Below, in pieces: positions 28,352 to 37,061 of a stretch of DNA of 64,000 nt. The stretch comes from Arcanobacterium buesumense. Lineage in GTDB: Bacteria > Actinomycetota > Actinomycetes > Actinomycetales > Actinomycetaceae. The first letter of the stretch is position 1, and every line of letters begins with the position of its first letter. Location of the stretch: positions 868,001 through 932,000 of the forward strand of contig NZ_CP050804.1 in the NCBI RefSeq assembly GCF_012563545.1, read 5' to 3'. Under the pieces are notes generated by a model. It searched no databases. It was not told where the DNA came from and saw only the letters and a list, made by a program, of their open reading frames with translations. Made by a program: the position numbers and the translations under genes.

Positions 28352-28902
28352 TGCAATCAGTTATTATTATCGGGCCGGATGGAGCAGGAAAAACGACGCT
28401 AGTACGTGCGTTGGCTCAAGCAGGCTTCACCGCTGGCGATGTTGATCTGATGGTTGCTGATACTCTTGAGGTGAGTTTGGCGGATATGTACACCGTGGTT
28501 GATTCGCATCTGCGGTATCAGGTTATGGCTTCGATAGTACGAGCGTTGTTCGACGATATCGCGAGCGAATCAGATAGTGTATTTGCATTAGCGCTACCGG
28601 CAGATTTTTTCGAATATCGAGATCTTTCAGAAGAATTAGAAAAATTGCGGTGCTTAGACGTTGTCTTAGTTGTCGGGTTAGAAGCTGGTATTGACCAACT
28701 AATGAAACGTCTTGGTTTATCTGGCCCGCGGGTAACAACAATAGTTTTGCCGCGTAAAGAGCTGTCCGTACAGTTAGCTCGGCGGATGCCAGTTTATCGC
28801 GAACATGCTGATGAAATGATCGATACATCACGTTATGATGCTCAAGAAGCCGGTGAGCTTGTGGCTCAACGCGTAATTATGCTCATAAATAACGCGTCTT
28901 AA
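28351..28902 (+). CDS. Shikimate kinase-like P-loop protein with lost substrate site
   Basis: A 183-residue second shikimate kinase-fold protein next to the fused AroK-AroB. The ATP-binding P-loop GPDGAGKTT (residues 8-16) and the Asp-x-Asp in GDVDL (30-32) remain, and the C-terminal RMPVYREHADEMIDTSRYD fits the family's RxPxYxExAD segment. The GExxFRxxE motif reads DSHLRYQVM (51-59), and the shikimate-binding GGG is replaced by ALALPADFF (79-87). I infer that it binds nucleotide but does not phosphorylate shikimate. Its place between aroB and efp is usually taken by aroQ. The frame is intact and starts at ATG 28351, sharing a base with the previous stop. Confidence 0.72.
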   Translation: MQSVIIIGPDGAGKTTLVRALAQAGFTAGDVDLMVADTLEVSLADMYTVVDSHLRYQVMASIVRALFDDIASESDSVFALALPADFFEYRDLSEELEKLRCLDVVLVVGLEAGIDQLMKRLGLSGPRVTTIVLPRKELSVQLARRMPVYREHADEMIDTSRYDAQEAGELVAQRVIMLINNAS

Positions 28903-28967
28903 GCGAGTTTGCGATAAAAAACAGTTAAAATCCAAGAGGAATCATTGACGTTATAGATTGGAACAAC

Positions 28968-29525
28968 GTGGCAACCACAAACGATCTCAAAAATGGCATG
29001 GTGCTAAAGATTGACAACCAGCTTTGGCAAGTTGTCGAATTTCAGCATGTTAAGCCTGGCAAAGGACCAGCATTCGTACGTACGAAATTAAAGAATGTTC
29101 TTTCCGGAAAGAATGTTGATAAGACATTCAATGCAGGAGTTAAAGTCGAGACGGCAACGGTTGATCGCCGAGATATGCAGTACTTGTACAATGATGGATC
29201 TGACTTCATTTTTATGGATCTTGATAACTACGAGCAGCTTCCGGTTAGTGCTGACATCGTTGGCGATGCGAAGAACTACATGTTAGAAAACTCTAACGCC
29301 ATTGTTGCTATGCATGACGGGGCAGTGCTCTTCATTGAACTGCCTGCTTCAGTTGTTTTGGAAGTTACATACACCGAGCCTGGTCTTCAAGGAGATCGCT
29401 CAAATTCTGGCACAAAACCAGCAACTGTTGAAACTGGTTATGAGCTTCAAGTCCCACTTTTCTTGGAGCAAGGAACCAAGATCAAGGTTGATACCCGTAC
29501 CGGCGAGTACATTAACCGCGCCTGA
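28968..29525 (+). CDS. efp: Elongation factor P
   Basis: A 185-residue tRNA-mimic that rescues ribosomes stalled on polyproline. Domain I contains the loop VKPGKGPAF with Lys32 at the tip, the position lysylated in E. coli; actinobacterial EF-P is generally active without that modification. Domains II and III follow, with the C-terminal signature [20 protein letters not shown] and end EYINRA. The start is GTG at 28968 with GGA eight bases upstream. A 65-base gap separates it from the shikimate-kinase-like gene, and its stop overlaps the nusB ATG by one base. Confidence 0.97.
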   Translation: MATTNDLKNGMVLKIDNQLWQVVEFQHVKPGKGPAFVRTKLKNVLSGKNVDKTFNAGVKVETATVDRRDMQYLYNDGSDFIFMDLDNYEQLPVSADIVGDAKNYMLENSNAIVAMHDGAVLFIELPASVVLEVTYTEPGLQGDRSNSGTKPATVETGYELQVPLFLEQGTKIKVDTRTGEYINRA

Positions 29526-29992
29526 TGAGTACTGAACAGCAAAAGCATGAGCGTCGGAATAATCGTCGTAAAGGACGCTCGTTACAACGCCAGCGTGCTC
29601 TCGATGTTCTTTACGAAGCTGATGTACGTGGTACTGGTGAAGATCTGCCACAGCTTTTAGCTGAGCGTATTCAGATATCTCCAGCCCAGCAACCTATTCA
29701 GGAGTACGGTCAGCTTATCGTTTCGACCTATAGTGAATGGGCTGACGATGTTGATTCGATGATTGAGGCAGCTTCGCCGCAATGGGCACTATCTCGAATG
29801 AGTGTCGTTGATCGTAGCTTGTTACGAATCGGCGCAACTGAGTTGATGTACCTTGACGTCCCAGTAGCTATTGTGGTTAAAGAAATTACGTCACTTGTAC
29901 GCGATTTCTCTACTGATAAAGCTGTTGGATTCACGATGGGTGTACTCAATCGAATCGCAGAAATCAGGTCTGCTGAGACAGCGGGGCTTTAG
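29525..29992 (+). CDS. nusB: Transcription antitermination factor NusB
   Basis: A 155-residue all-helical RNA-binding protein that works with NusE (S10) on boxA during rRNA transcription. The N-terminal basic stretch RRNNRRKGRSLQRQRALDVLYEAD is slightly long but of normal type, and the C-terminal half has PVAIVVKEITSLVRDFSTDKA and FTMGVLNRIAE, both characteristic. It follows efp with a one-base overlap, the conserved efp-nusB order of actinobacteria, and ends at the hairpin 30013-30046. Confidence 0.95.
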   Translation: MSTEQQKHERRNNRRKGRSLQRQRALDVLYEADVRGTGEDLPQLLAERIQISPAQQPIQEYGQLIVSTYSEWADDVDSMIEAASPQWALSRMSVVDRSLLRIGATELMYLDVPVAIVVKEITSLVRDFSTDKAVGFTMGVLNRIAEIRSAETAGL

Positions 29993-30012
29993 CCAATATC
30001 GCTAAGATTCTT

Positions 30013-30046
30013 GGCCGGGATGACTTTGATAGTCTTCCCGGCCTTT
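30013..30046 (+). terminator. Terminator of the aro-efp-nusB run
   Basis: GGCCGGGATGACT (30013-30025) pairs with AGTCTTCCCGGCC (30031-30043) with one mismatch and a 5-base loop, followed by TTT and a T-rich tract. It lies 21 bases beyond the nusB stop. Confidence 0.85.
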
Positions 30047-30137
30047 GCTGTGTTCTTCTGGATATAGAAATAATATTCTACCCGAAATTAGTTTTTGTGA
30101 GGTAAAATACAACTGTCTGTATGCTCAAAGGAGAGTA

Positions 30138-30449
30138 ATGGTGATCCCACATTTGACTAACGAACAGCGCCGAGCTGCTCTAGCAAAGGCCGGACTGGCA
30201 CGTCAGCGTCGCGCGGAAATCAAACAAGCTATTAAAGAAGGCAGTTGCCAATTGATAGATGTTTTTAGTGCAGCAGGTGAAGATGAAGCCATCGCTAGGA
30301 TGAAGATACTAGATCTTCTTCTCGCTTTTCCAAAAATAGGAGAAGTTAAAGCACAATCTATTATGGAAGAGATCGGGATCGCTGCCTCGCGCCGTATTGG
30401 TGGATTAGGCTACCGCCAGCGCGCATCTCTTATAGAGTTGCTTGGGTAA
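30138..30449 (+). CDS. mihF: Integration host factor, actinobacterial type
   Basis: A 103-residue nucleoid-associated DNA-binding protein unique to Actinobacteria and unrelated to HU/IHF. The N-terminal helix carries RRAALAKAGLARQRRAEIK. The helix-two-turn-helix DNA-binding part reads FPKIGEVKAQSIMEE, followed by the signature SRRIGGLGYRQRASL. I chose the ATG at 30138, preceded by an excellent AAAGGAGAG; the longer in-frame start at 30045 overlaps the preceding terminator and is rejected. TAAAAT at 30103-30108 may be the -10 box. It lies directly upstream of gmk, as is usual in the phylum. Confidence 0.94.
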   Translation: MVIPHLTNEQRRAALAKAGLARQRRAEIKQAIKEGSCQLIDVFSAAGEDEAIARMKILDLLLAFPKIGEVKAQSIMEEIGIAASRRIGGLGYRQRASLIELLG

Positions 30450-30509
30450 CGGCTCACACCGACGAGCGTATGTTTTACACGCTATCTTTACTCTGGCACC
30501 ATAATAATT

Positions 30510-31082
30510 ATGACTATTTTAGAAGGGCATGCTTTTGTTGTTTGTGGCCCTACTGCCGTTGGCAAGGGGACAATTCTACAAGAAGTGTTAGCGCAAGATC
30601 CGAATTTGTGGTACTCAGTTTCTGCAACTACGAGGGCTCCGCGTCCTGGAGAGATTGACGGAGTTCATTATCTTTTTGTTTCTGCTGAGGAATTTGATGA
30701 TTTAGTTGCGCACGACGGAATGCTTGAATGGGCTGTGGTTCATAAAATTCATCGGTATGGAACGCCCCGAAAACCTGTTGAAGAAGCAATGGCCCAAGGG
30801 AAGAATGTTATTTTAGAGCTTGATTTAGACGGCGCCCGTCAAGTCCGCCAATCAATGCCTCAGGTGCGTCAGATATTTATTGCGCCGCCATCATGGGAAG
30901 AGCTTGAAGCGCGGTTACGTGGACGAGGAACCGAAAGCGAAGAAGAACAAGAACGGCGATTAGCTACAGCGCGCACGGAATTGGCTGCTCAAGACGAGTT
31001 CGATGATGTTATCGTTAACGATACAGTGGCTAATGCCACCGCTAAGTTACTGCAAATTTTTTCGCAATCCACGGTAAACTGA
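30510..31082 (+). CDS. gmk: Guanylate kinase
   Basis: A 190-residue kinase converting GMP to GDP. The P-loop is GPTAVGKGT (residues 13-21), the nucleotide-binding loop reads SATTRAPRPGEIDGVHY, and GTPRKPVEEA and ILELDLDGARQVR complete the core. The ATG at 30510 has no Shine-Dalgarno sequence. CATAAT at 30500-30505 could be a -10 element placing the transcript start at or near the ATG, so leaderless translation is possible. It sits 60 bases after mihF and 44 bases before rpoZ. Confidence 0.95.
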   Translation: MTILEGHAFVVCGPTAVGKGTILQEVLAQDPNLWYSVSATTRAPRPGEIDGVHYLFVSAEEFDDLVAHDGMLEWAVVHKIHRYGTPRKPVEEAMAQGKNVILELDLDGARQVRQSMPQVRQIFIAPPSWEELEARLRGRGTESEEEQERRLATARTELAAQDEFDDVIVNDTVANATAKLLQIFSQSTVN

Positions 31083-31126
31083 AGTTCTGTATAAGAACCG
31101 GCCAACCCACTTGTAAAGAGGTACAT

Positions 31127-31390
31127 ATGTCTGGAACAACCGCTAATCCGGAGGGCATTACGTCTCCGGCAATCGACAACCTGCTAGAAAAGGTCGATTC
31201 TAAGTACACACTAGCTGTTTTTGGTGCCGCTCGTGCGCGTCAAATCAATTCCTATCGCCAAGAACTCAAGTCTGGTGATGGTAATATCACCAGCATTGGT
31301 CCACTTGTGTCGTCAAGCCCTGAAGATAAGCCACTTTCAGTTGCTCTTCAAGAAGTTGCTGACGATAAGCTGAAGTTTACCCGCGAGTAA
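31127..31390 (+). CDS. rpoZ: RNA polymerase omega subunit
   Basis: An 87-residue omega chain that helps assemble RNA polymerase. The conserved block KVDSKYTLAVFGAARARQI matches the family core. The C-terminal KPLSVALQEVADDKLKF is typical of the actinobacterial form. AGAGG precedes the ATG at 31127. Its stop overlaps the coaBC ATG by one base, within the usual gmk-rpoZ-coaBC-metK order. Confidence 0.95.
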   Translation: MSGTTANPEGITSPAIDNLLEKVDSKYTLAVFGAARARQINSYRQELKSGDGNITSIGPLVSSSPEDKPLSVALQEVADDKLKFTRE

Positions 31391-32667
31391 TGAACAGCAA
31401 AAACGTGAGCCAACGAGCCTCCCAATCGGGGGGCTTGTCTCATGCCGCCCCTAGGATTCTGTTCGGTGTGACCGGAGGTATCGCTGCTTATAAGGCTGTA
31501 ACAGCGATCCGACGACTACGTCAATGGGGGGCAGATGTCGTCGTCGTCCCAACGCACGCCGCGTTAGACATGGTAGGTAAAACTACATGGGAAGCAATTT
31601 CAGGGAATCGTGTACACGTCGATGTTTCAGAAAATGCCAACGATGTTGTTCACGTTAATACCGGAGCTCAAGCAGATCTTTTAGTGATAGCTCCGGCAAC
31701 GGCAAATACTATTGCGAAACTTGCTCACGGTTTGGCAGATAATCTTTTAACGGCTTCCGCCCTTGTTGCCACGTGTCCTCGGCTTATTGCTCCGGCAATG
31801 CATACCCAAATGTGGATGCATCCTGCTACCAAGGACAACATTGCAACAATGCGGCGCCATGGATGGGAACTAATCGGACCTGAAACTGGACAGCTCACGG
31901 GATCTGATATTGGACCGGGCCGGATGAGCGAGCCGGAGGACATCGCCCAGCGAGCGATTGATATCCTCACTGAACGCGGCTTTGGGACACCGGCTCAGCC
32001 GGCTGAAACAGGTCAAAATTGGGTGATCTCTGCCGGAGGGACGCATGAAGCTATTGATCCTGTCCGGTATATTGCCAATCATTCAACCGGCATTATGGGC
32101 GTCGAATTAGCAAATGCCGCGCGGGCTCGAGGGCACCACGTTACCCTTGTTGCTGCTAACCTCAGTGCTGATGTTCTTGCTAGATGTGCTCCAGATATTG
32201 ATGTCATCCCAGTTGTCTCAGCGCTCGATGTTCACGATGCTATGCTTCGTCAAACTCCGCGAGCCGATGTCGTCATTATGGCAGCAGCAATTGGAGATTT
32301 CCGCGTTGATCAATCCACTACAAAGATAAAACGTGGAGAGTCTTTAACTATTGAACTAAAAGCTAATCCCGATATTTTACACGAAATTGCTATCAATCGT
32401 GCGAAACAAGATCAATGTGTAATCGGATTTGCCGCCGAAACTGGCGATGAAAAAAAGACATATATTGACTACGGGATCGCAAAGGCTAAACGCAAAGGAG
32501 CAGACCTGCTTGTTATTAACCAAGTAGGTGATGGTATTGGATTTGGGAATGTTGATACAAATGTGACGATTGTGAGTGGGAAAGGTCAAATCGTTGCGAA
32601 TGCAACTGGCTCTAAACCCGATGTCGCCGAGCAAATCATCGAAACGATCTCGCACTACCTGCCCTAA
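31390..32667 (+). CDS. coaBC: Bifunctional phosphopantothenoylcysteine synthetase/decarboxylase
   Basis: A 425-residue coenzyme A enzyme. The N-terminal flavin-dependent CoaC half has GVTGGIAAYKA, the likely active-site His88 in DVVHVN, and PAMHTQMW. The C-terminal CoaB half starts near residue 206 with SAGGTHEAIDPVRYI, then AAAIGDFRV, KIKR and GFAAETGD. A point to note: E. coli CoaC has a reactive cysteine in ACGDIGPGRM, whereas here the segment reads LTGSDIGPGRM (169-179) without cysteine. A rather long N-terminal extension (residues 1-20) precedes the core. The ATG at 31390 shares a base with the rpoZ stop. Confidence 0.94.
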   Translation: MNSKNVSQRASQSGGLSHAAPRILFGVTGGIAAYKAVTAIRRLRQWGADVVVVPTHAALDMVGKTTWEAISGNRVHVDVSENANDVVHVNTGAQADLLVIAPATANTIAKLAHGLADNLLTASALVATCPRLIAPAMHTQMWMHPATKDNIATMRRHGWELIGPETGQLTGSDIGPGRMSEPEDIAQRAIDILTERGFGTPAQPAETGQNWVISAGGTHEAIDPVRYIANHSTGIMGVELANAARARGHHVTLVAANLSADVLARCAPDIDVIPVVSALDVHDAMLRQTPRADVVIMAAAIGDFRVDQSTTKIKRGESLTIELKANPDILHEIAINRAKQDQCVIGFAAETGDEKKTYIDYGIAKAKRKGADLLVINQVGDGIGFGNVDTNVTIVSGKGQIVANATGSKPDVAEQIIETISHYLP

Positions 32668-32730
32668 ACTTTATCTATCATCGTCGATAGGATGAATTGA
32701 CCATACTACTAAGGAAGAAGAGAACGTTTT

Positions 32731-33927
32731 ATGACGCTTCAGCCATTTACATCAGAATCGGTGACCGAAGGCCATCCAGACAAGGTCTGTGATAAAATCG
32801 CTGACTCCATTTTAGATGCGTTACTCGCTCAAGATCGAAACTCCCGTGTAGCTGTAGAAACGATGGTAACTACCGGATTAGTGCATGTCGCTGGTGAAGT
32901 AACGACTGATGGTTATGTGGAAATTTCTGATATTGTGCGTTCGGTTGTTAAAGATATTGGCTACACGTCCTCGAATATTGGCTTTGATGGAGCATCATGC
33001 GGAGTCTCGGTCTCAATTGATCAACAATCTGCGGATATTGCCTCCTCAGTTGACACTTCTTTAGAAGCTCGACTTGGCGAAGAAATAGATGTTCTCGACC
33101 ACCAAGGAGCTGGAGATCAAGGATTAATGTTCGGTTATGCCTCTAATGAGACACCTGAACTGATGCCGCTACCAGTATTTTTATCGCACCGCTTAGCTGA
33201 GCGATTAACCGAAGTTAGGAAAGAGAATATTGTTCCTGGTTTGCGTCCAGACGGTAAAACTCAAGTAACTGTTAATTATGACGGGGGCATTCCAGTTAGC
33301 GTGGAAACTGTTGTGGTTTCGACTCAGCATGAACCGGGTATTAACATGTCTGATTTAGCTACTTCTATTATTGATCATGTTATCCGCCCAATCTTAAACC
33401 AGTATGCTACCTCAGTATCTATTTTGGATGCTGTTTTCCTCGTTAATCCTTCTGGCCGCTTCGAAATAGGTGGTCCAATGGGAGATGCTGGAGTTACTGG
33501 ACGGAAAATTATTGTCGATACATACGGTGGTATGGCACGTCATGGCGGTGGTGCTTTCTCTGGTAAGGATCCATCGAAAGTTGATCGTTCGGCATCTTAC
33601 GCCGCTCGGTGGGTGGCTAAGAATGTCGTTGCTGCCCAACTAGCTGACAGGTGTGAGGTGCAAGTTGCCTATGCGATTGGTAAAGCGCGGCCGGTATCTG
33701 TCCGAGTCGATACGTTTGGCACAAACAAAGTTGATGAGGCAGTCATTAGCTCAGCGGTGAAAGAAGTCTTTGATCTGCGCCCAGCGGCTATTATCCGTGA
33801 CCTAGATTTATTGCGTCCGATTTATTCGCTAACCTCGAACTATGGACATTTTGGCCGTGAATTAGCGGAATTTACCTGGGAGAAGACAGATCGAGTTGCG
33901 CAACTTCGCATCGCAGCGGGTCTCTAG
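32731..33927 (+). CDS. metK: S-adenosylmethionine synthetase
   Basis: A 398-residue enzyme making S-adenosylmethionine from methionine and ATP. Signatures include [14 protein letters not shown] at the N-terminus, [12 protein letters not shown] in the middle and [17 protein letters not shown], the phosphate-binding loop. AAGGAAGAAGAGAA precedes the ATG. Only 63 bases separate it from coaBC. I looked for a SAM riboswitch there and saw none, so it may be co-transcribed with coaBC. Confidence 0.97.
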   Translation: MTLQPFTSESVTEGHPDKVCDKIADSILDALLAQDRNSRVAVETMVTTGLVHVAGEVTTDGYVEISDIVRSVVKDIGYTSSNIGFDGASCGVSVSIDQQSADIASSVDTSLEARLGEEIDVLDHQGAGDQGLMFGYASNETPELMPLPVFLSHRLAERLTEVRKENIVPGLRPDGKTQVTVNYDGGIPVSVETVVVSTQHEPGINMSDLATSIIDHVIRPILNQYATSVSILDAVFLVNPSGRFEIGGPMGDAGVTGRKIIVDTYGGMARHGGGAFSGKDPSKVDRSASYAARWVAKNVVAAQLADRCEVQVAYAIGKARPVSVRVDTFGTNKVDEAVISSAVKEVFDLRPAAIIRDLDLLRPIYSLTSNYGHFGRELAEFTWEKTDRVAQLRIAAGL

Positions 33928-34015
33928 TATGCCTCGATGAGGGTAATATACTGCTCACTAGAAAACCTCAGGTGTGCACTAAAATGTGGTGGAAGCTCGT
34001 GATTGACTAGTAAGT

Positions 34016-36094
34016 ATGAATGATCTTTTTTCATTGCCAGAGTATTCGGCGCAAGAAGAATTATTGCGTCTAGAGCGCATAGCTCAGAAAGTAACATCGT
34101 CTTTTCCTAATCCGGTGGCTCACGTCGCTGTCGATGTCCCGCATGTTCACATGAATACGCTATTTGACTACCGTATTCCGGAAAAATATGCCCAGGTCCC
34201 GGTAGGCGCGCGAGTAATGGTGGAATTTGGCTCCGGCAAAGCGCAAGGGTTTATTGTGGGGCGGTCGGACAGTAGTAAGTTTAGTTCTACTTTGCGTCCA
34301 TTGAAGAAAGTAGTATCACCAGTACCAGTACTTGATGCAGATATTTATCGTCTTGCTCAAGCGGTATCTCAACGGCAAAGTTCGACACTTAGTCATTGTT
34401 TACGTTTAGCTATTCCACAACGTCATGCTCGAGCAGAAAAGGAGTTCCTCGAAACTGATCATATAAAAGAAACTTATCGGTTCAACACGGACACGCAAGC
34501 ATGGCATAACTACTCTGGCGGTAAAGAGCTTCTTGAGAAACTTCGTGATGGAAACGTCATTCAGGCTATCACCCAAGTGCGGAGCGTTGATTCAGTTATC
34601 GCCCTTGCACAAACAGTGGTAGCTATTGTAGCCGAGAGTCACAAGAGCGTTATTTTTGTCGTGCCTACTGCGCAACAAGCTCATATTTATGCCGAACAGT
34701 TACAACGCAATCTCGGAATTAGAGTAGCGACGATGATTTCTGACAACACGCCAGAAGTCCGATATCGACAATTTCTTGATGTTAAATCTGGAGATATTCG
34801 CGTTGTTGTTGGCACCCGTTCAGCCGCATGGGCACCGGCACAAAACCTCGGTCTCGTTATCCTTCTTGATGATCACCATCGGGCGCATGAAGAACCGCAT
34901 AATCCGTATATTCATACACGTGAATTACTGATGGAACGTAGCCGCCTGACCCCGTGTAGTTTTTTGTCCTTTAATTATGGGCCTTCAGTAGAACTGGCAT
35001 GGTACGTAAAAAATTCAGCGAGTGCACAGATCCTATTGCCCGCCCAACGGCGAGATCCGCACGCGCTCGCTCAAGTATTGGCTGCGTCGTCCCTTGCTTA
35101 TGAAGGAGAGCGGTGGTCACGGATGCCTTCGGCGGTATTTACCGTGGTACGCGAAGGATTAACTCGTGGGGACGTTGTAGTGATAGTACCACGAACTGGA
35201 TATATACCAATTGTTGCCTGTGCTCGTTGCCGTGAAGTTGCAACCTGCCATATTTGCGATGGGAAGCTTGGTATAGCTGGACCTGATCAGCCCGCGCGTT
35301 GTCAACGTTGCGGTGTAACCATAATGAGCTTTACTTGTCGTCATTGCCGAGGTACACAACTCAAGCCGGTGCGTATTGGCTCTCATCGAACAGCACAGGA
35401 AATAGGGCGTGCTTTTCGTAACGTTCCAATACATTTAGCAGGTGTCGGCCAAGAAATATCGCCAGCAGACGATGAACATCGGATAGTTGTTTCTACTGCA
35501 GGGCAACTTCCACGAATCAAATCAGGATTCGCTGCTGGCGTCATTCTCGATGCTGGCTACATGCTACGTTCAGAAAACCTCGATGCTGAAGTGTATTTTC
35601 TGCGGGCACTTGCACATATAACTACTATTATTCAACCGCGTTCCCAAGGTGGGCAGCTGCTTATCGTAGGAGATGTTCCAGCACAGTTGATTTTGACAAT
35701 AAAAAACTGGGATATGTATGGTTGGGCTGCAAAAGCATTGCTTGAACGAGAGGAATTATTGTTACCACCAGCGTATGTGTGGGTACAGGTAACCGGTACT
35801 ATGAAAGTATTACGGCACTTTCTATCGATTTTGCAATCTCTTGCACATGATGCAGGGTTAAGCTCTGAAGATTCTTCTCTAGCAGCTCTCCTAGGTGCAG
35901 GAGCTGATGAGTTGATACCTGGGGTGCGTGTTATCGGTCCGTATCCGGGAGGGCAAGACTCCGATCTCCATGTGTATTTAGCATTTCCACAACATGAGCG
36001 AGAGAAGATTACTCTACTTATCTCACAGGCGCATCGAATTATTTCAGTTCAAAAACTTGGCCGAATCACGATTAAAATGGACACTTCAGTGTGA
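34016..36094 (+). CDS. priA: Primosomal protein N' (PriA), actinobacterial ATPase-less form
   Basis: A 692-residue PriA-like protein for replication restart. The N-terminal 3'-DNA-binding domain reads VDVPHVHMNTLFDYRIPE. In the helicase region the Walker A GxTGSGKT is absent; the segment reads ITQVRSVDSVIALA. The DEEH box is changed to LLDDHHRAHEE. Four zinc-binding CxxC pairs remain in the stretch from CARCREVATCHIC to FTCRHC. Loss of ATPase motifs is a known trait of actinobacterial PriA, so it probably acts as a scaffold for DnaB loading rather than a helicase. ATG at 34016 has no obvious ribosome-binding site. Confidence 0.9.
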   Translation: MNDLFSLPEYSAQEELLRLERIAQKVTSSFPNPVAHVAVDVPHVHMNTLFDYRIPEKYAQVPVGARVMVEFGSGKAQGFIVGRSDSSKFSSTLRPLKKVVSPVPVLDADIYRLAQAVSQRQSSTLSHCLRLAIPQRHARAEKEFLETDHIKETYRFNTDTQAWHNYSGGKELLEKLRDGNVIQAITQVRSVDSVIALAQTVVAIVAESHKSVIFVVPTAQQAHIYAEQLQRNLGIRVATMISDNTPEVRYRQFLDVKSGDIRVVVGTRSAAWAPAQNLGLVILLDDHHRAHEEPHNPYIHTRELLMERSRLTPCSFLSFNYGPSVELAWYVKNSASAQILLPAQRRDPHALAQVLAASSLAYEGERWSRMPSAVFTVVREGLTRGDVVVIVPRTGYIPIVACARCREVATCHICDGKLGIAGPDQPARCQRCGVTIMSFTCRHCRGTQLKPVRIGSHRTAQEIGRAFRNVPIHLAGVGQEISPADDEHRIVVSTAGQLPRIKSGFAAGVILDAGYMLRSENLDAEVYFLRALAHITTIIQPRSQGGQLLIVGDVPAQLILTIKNWDMYGWAAKALLEREELLLPPAYVWVQVTGTMKVLRHFLSILQSLAHDAGLSSEDSSLAALLGAGADELIPGVRVIGPYPGGQDSDLHVYLAFPQHEREKITLLISQAHRIISVQKLGRITIKMDTSV

Positions 36095-36134
36095 TTGTCA
36101 ACGATTAATAACTAAAGGAAGATAGACTACAACT

Positions 36135-37061
36135 GTGCGTATTATATTTGCTGGTACTCCTGCCACTGCTTTGCCGGCTCTTGAACGACTCCGGCAAGAT
36201 CATGAGATTATTGCTGTTCTAACCCGTGCCCCAGCACCCGTAGGTCGGAAGAAAGTTCTTACCCCATCACCAGTACATCACGTTGCTGAAAAATTAGGTA
36301 TTGAAGTATTGACACCGCAGTCATTACGCGGTGATGAGATAACCCAAAAACTTTTATCACTTGCACCGGATGCAGTAGCCGTTGTGGCTTATGGATTGCT
36401 GATTCCTGAAGCTCTACTTACTATCCCAACCCATGGTTGGATTAATCTACATTACTCGCTATTGCCACGGTGGCGCGGAGCAGCTCCAGTTCAATATGCG
36501 ATCGCTGCTGGGGATGAGATGACTGGTACATCAGTGTTTCAGATCGAAAAAGGATTGGATACTGGTCCGGTCTTTGATATGGAAAAACAAGAAATAGCTG
36601 GAAGAACTGCTGGCGAGATGCTCGACCTTCTTTCGCTGACGGGGGCGGAACAATTGGCACGTGTTTTTGCTGGACTAGAAAAAGGCGAAGTGCACAGTCA
36701 GCCACAAGAAGGTGACGTTACCATCGCCCCACAAATGTCGACTAGAGATTCATATATCGATTTTTCTTGCCCAGCTAATGTTGTTGATGCGCGAATTAGG
36801 GGTTATAGCCCGGAGCCTGGTCCGTGGACGATGTTTCATGGGCAGCGGATTAAGCTCGGTACTGTCCAGGTCACTTCTGTCAGTGGTATTCCTGCCGGCA
36901 TGATAGTTCCAGGAAATATCGTTCGCGTTGGTACCGGAACTACCGCTGTTGAACTTTCTGATGTTACGCCTGCAGGTAAGAAAACCATGTCTGCAGCCGC
37001 GTGGGCGCGTGGTTTAACAGCAGAAAAGCTGGCATTCACCATCAAGGAAGATAACTCATGA
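36135..37061 (+). CDS. fmt: Methionyl-tRNA formyltransferase
   Basis: A 308-residue enzyme formylating initiator Met-tRNA with 10-formyl-tetrahydrofolate. The N-terminus MRIIFAGTPATALPAL is characteristic, as are NLHYSLLPRWRGAAPVQ (catalytic Asn-His segment) and FQIEKGLDTGPVF with the catalytic Asp. The C-terminal OB-fold binds tRNA. It starts at GTG 36135, with AAGGAAG about 15 bases upstream. It lies 40 bases after priA and overlaps rsmB by ATGA, the common priA-fmt-rsmB order. Confidence 0.95.
   Translation: MRIIFAGTPATALPALERLRQDHEIIAVLTRAPAPVGRKKVLTPSPVHHVAEKLGIEVLTPQSLRGDEITQKLLSLAPDAVAVVAYGLLIPEALLTIPTHGWINLHYSLLPRWRGAAPVQYAIAAGDEMTGTSVFQIEKGLDTGPVFDMEKQEIAGRTAGEMLDLLSLTGAEQLARVFAGLEKGEVHSQPQEGDVTIAPQMSTRDSYIDFSCPANVVDARIRGYSPEPGPWTMFHGQRIKLGTVQVTSVSGIPAGMIVPGNIVRVGTGTTAVELSDVTPAGKKTMSAAAWARGLTAEKLAFTIKEDNS

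Noticed and set aside
30045-30137. N-terminal extension of mihF
   Set aside because: It would start in the nusB terminator and has no ribosome-binding site; ATG 30138 has AAAGGAGAG.
32668-32730. SAM riboswitch upstream of metK
   Set aside because: The gap is only 63 bases and shows no SAM aptamer; the small CTATC/GATAG repeat is not enough.
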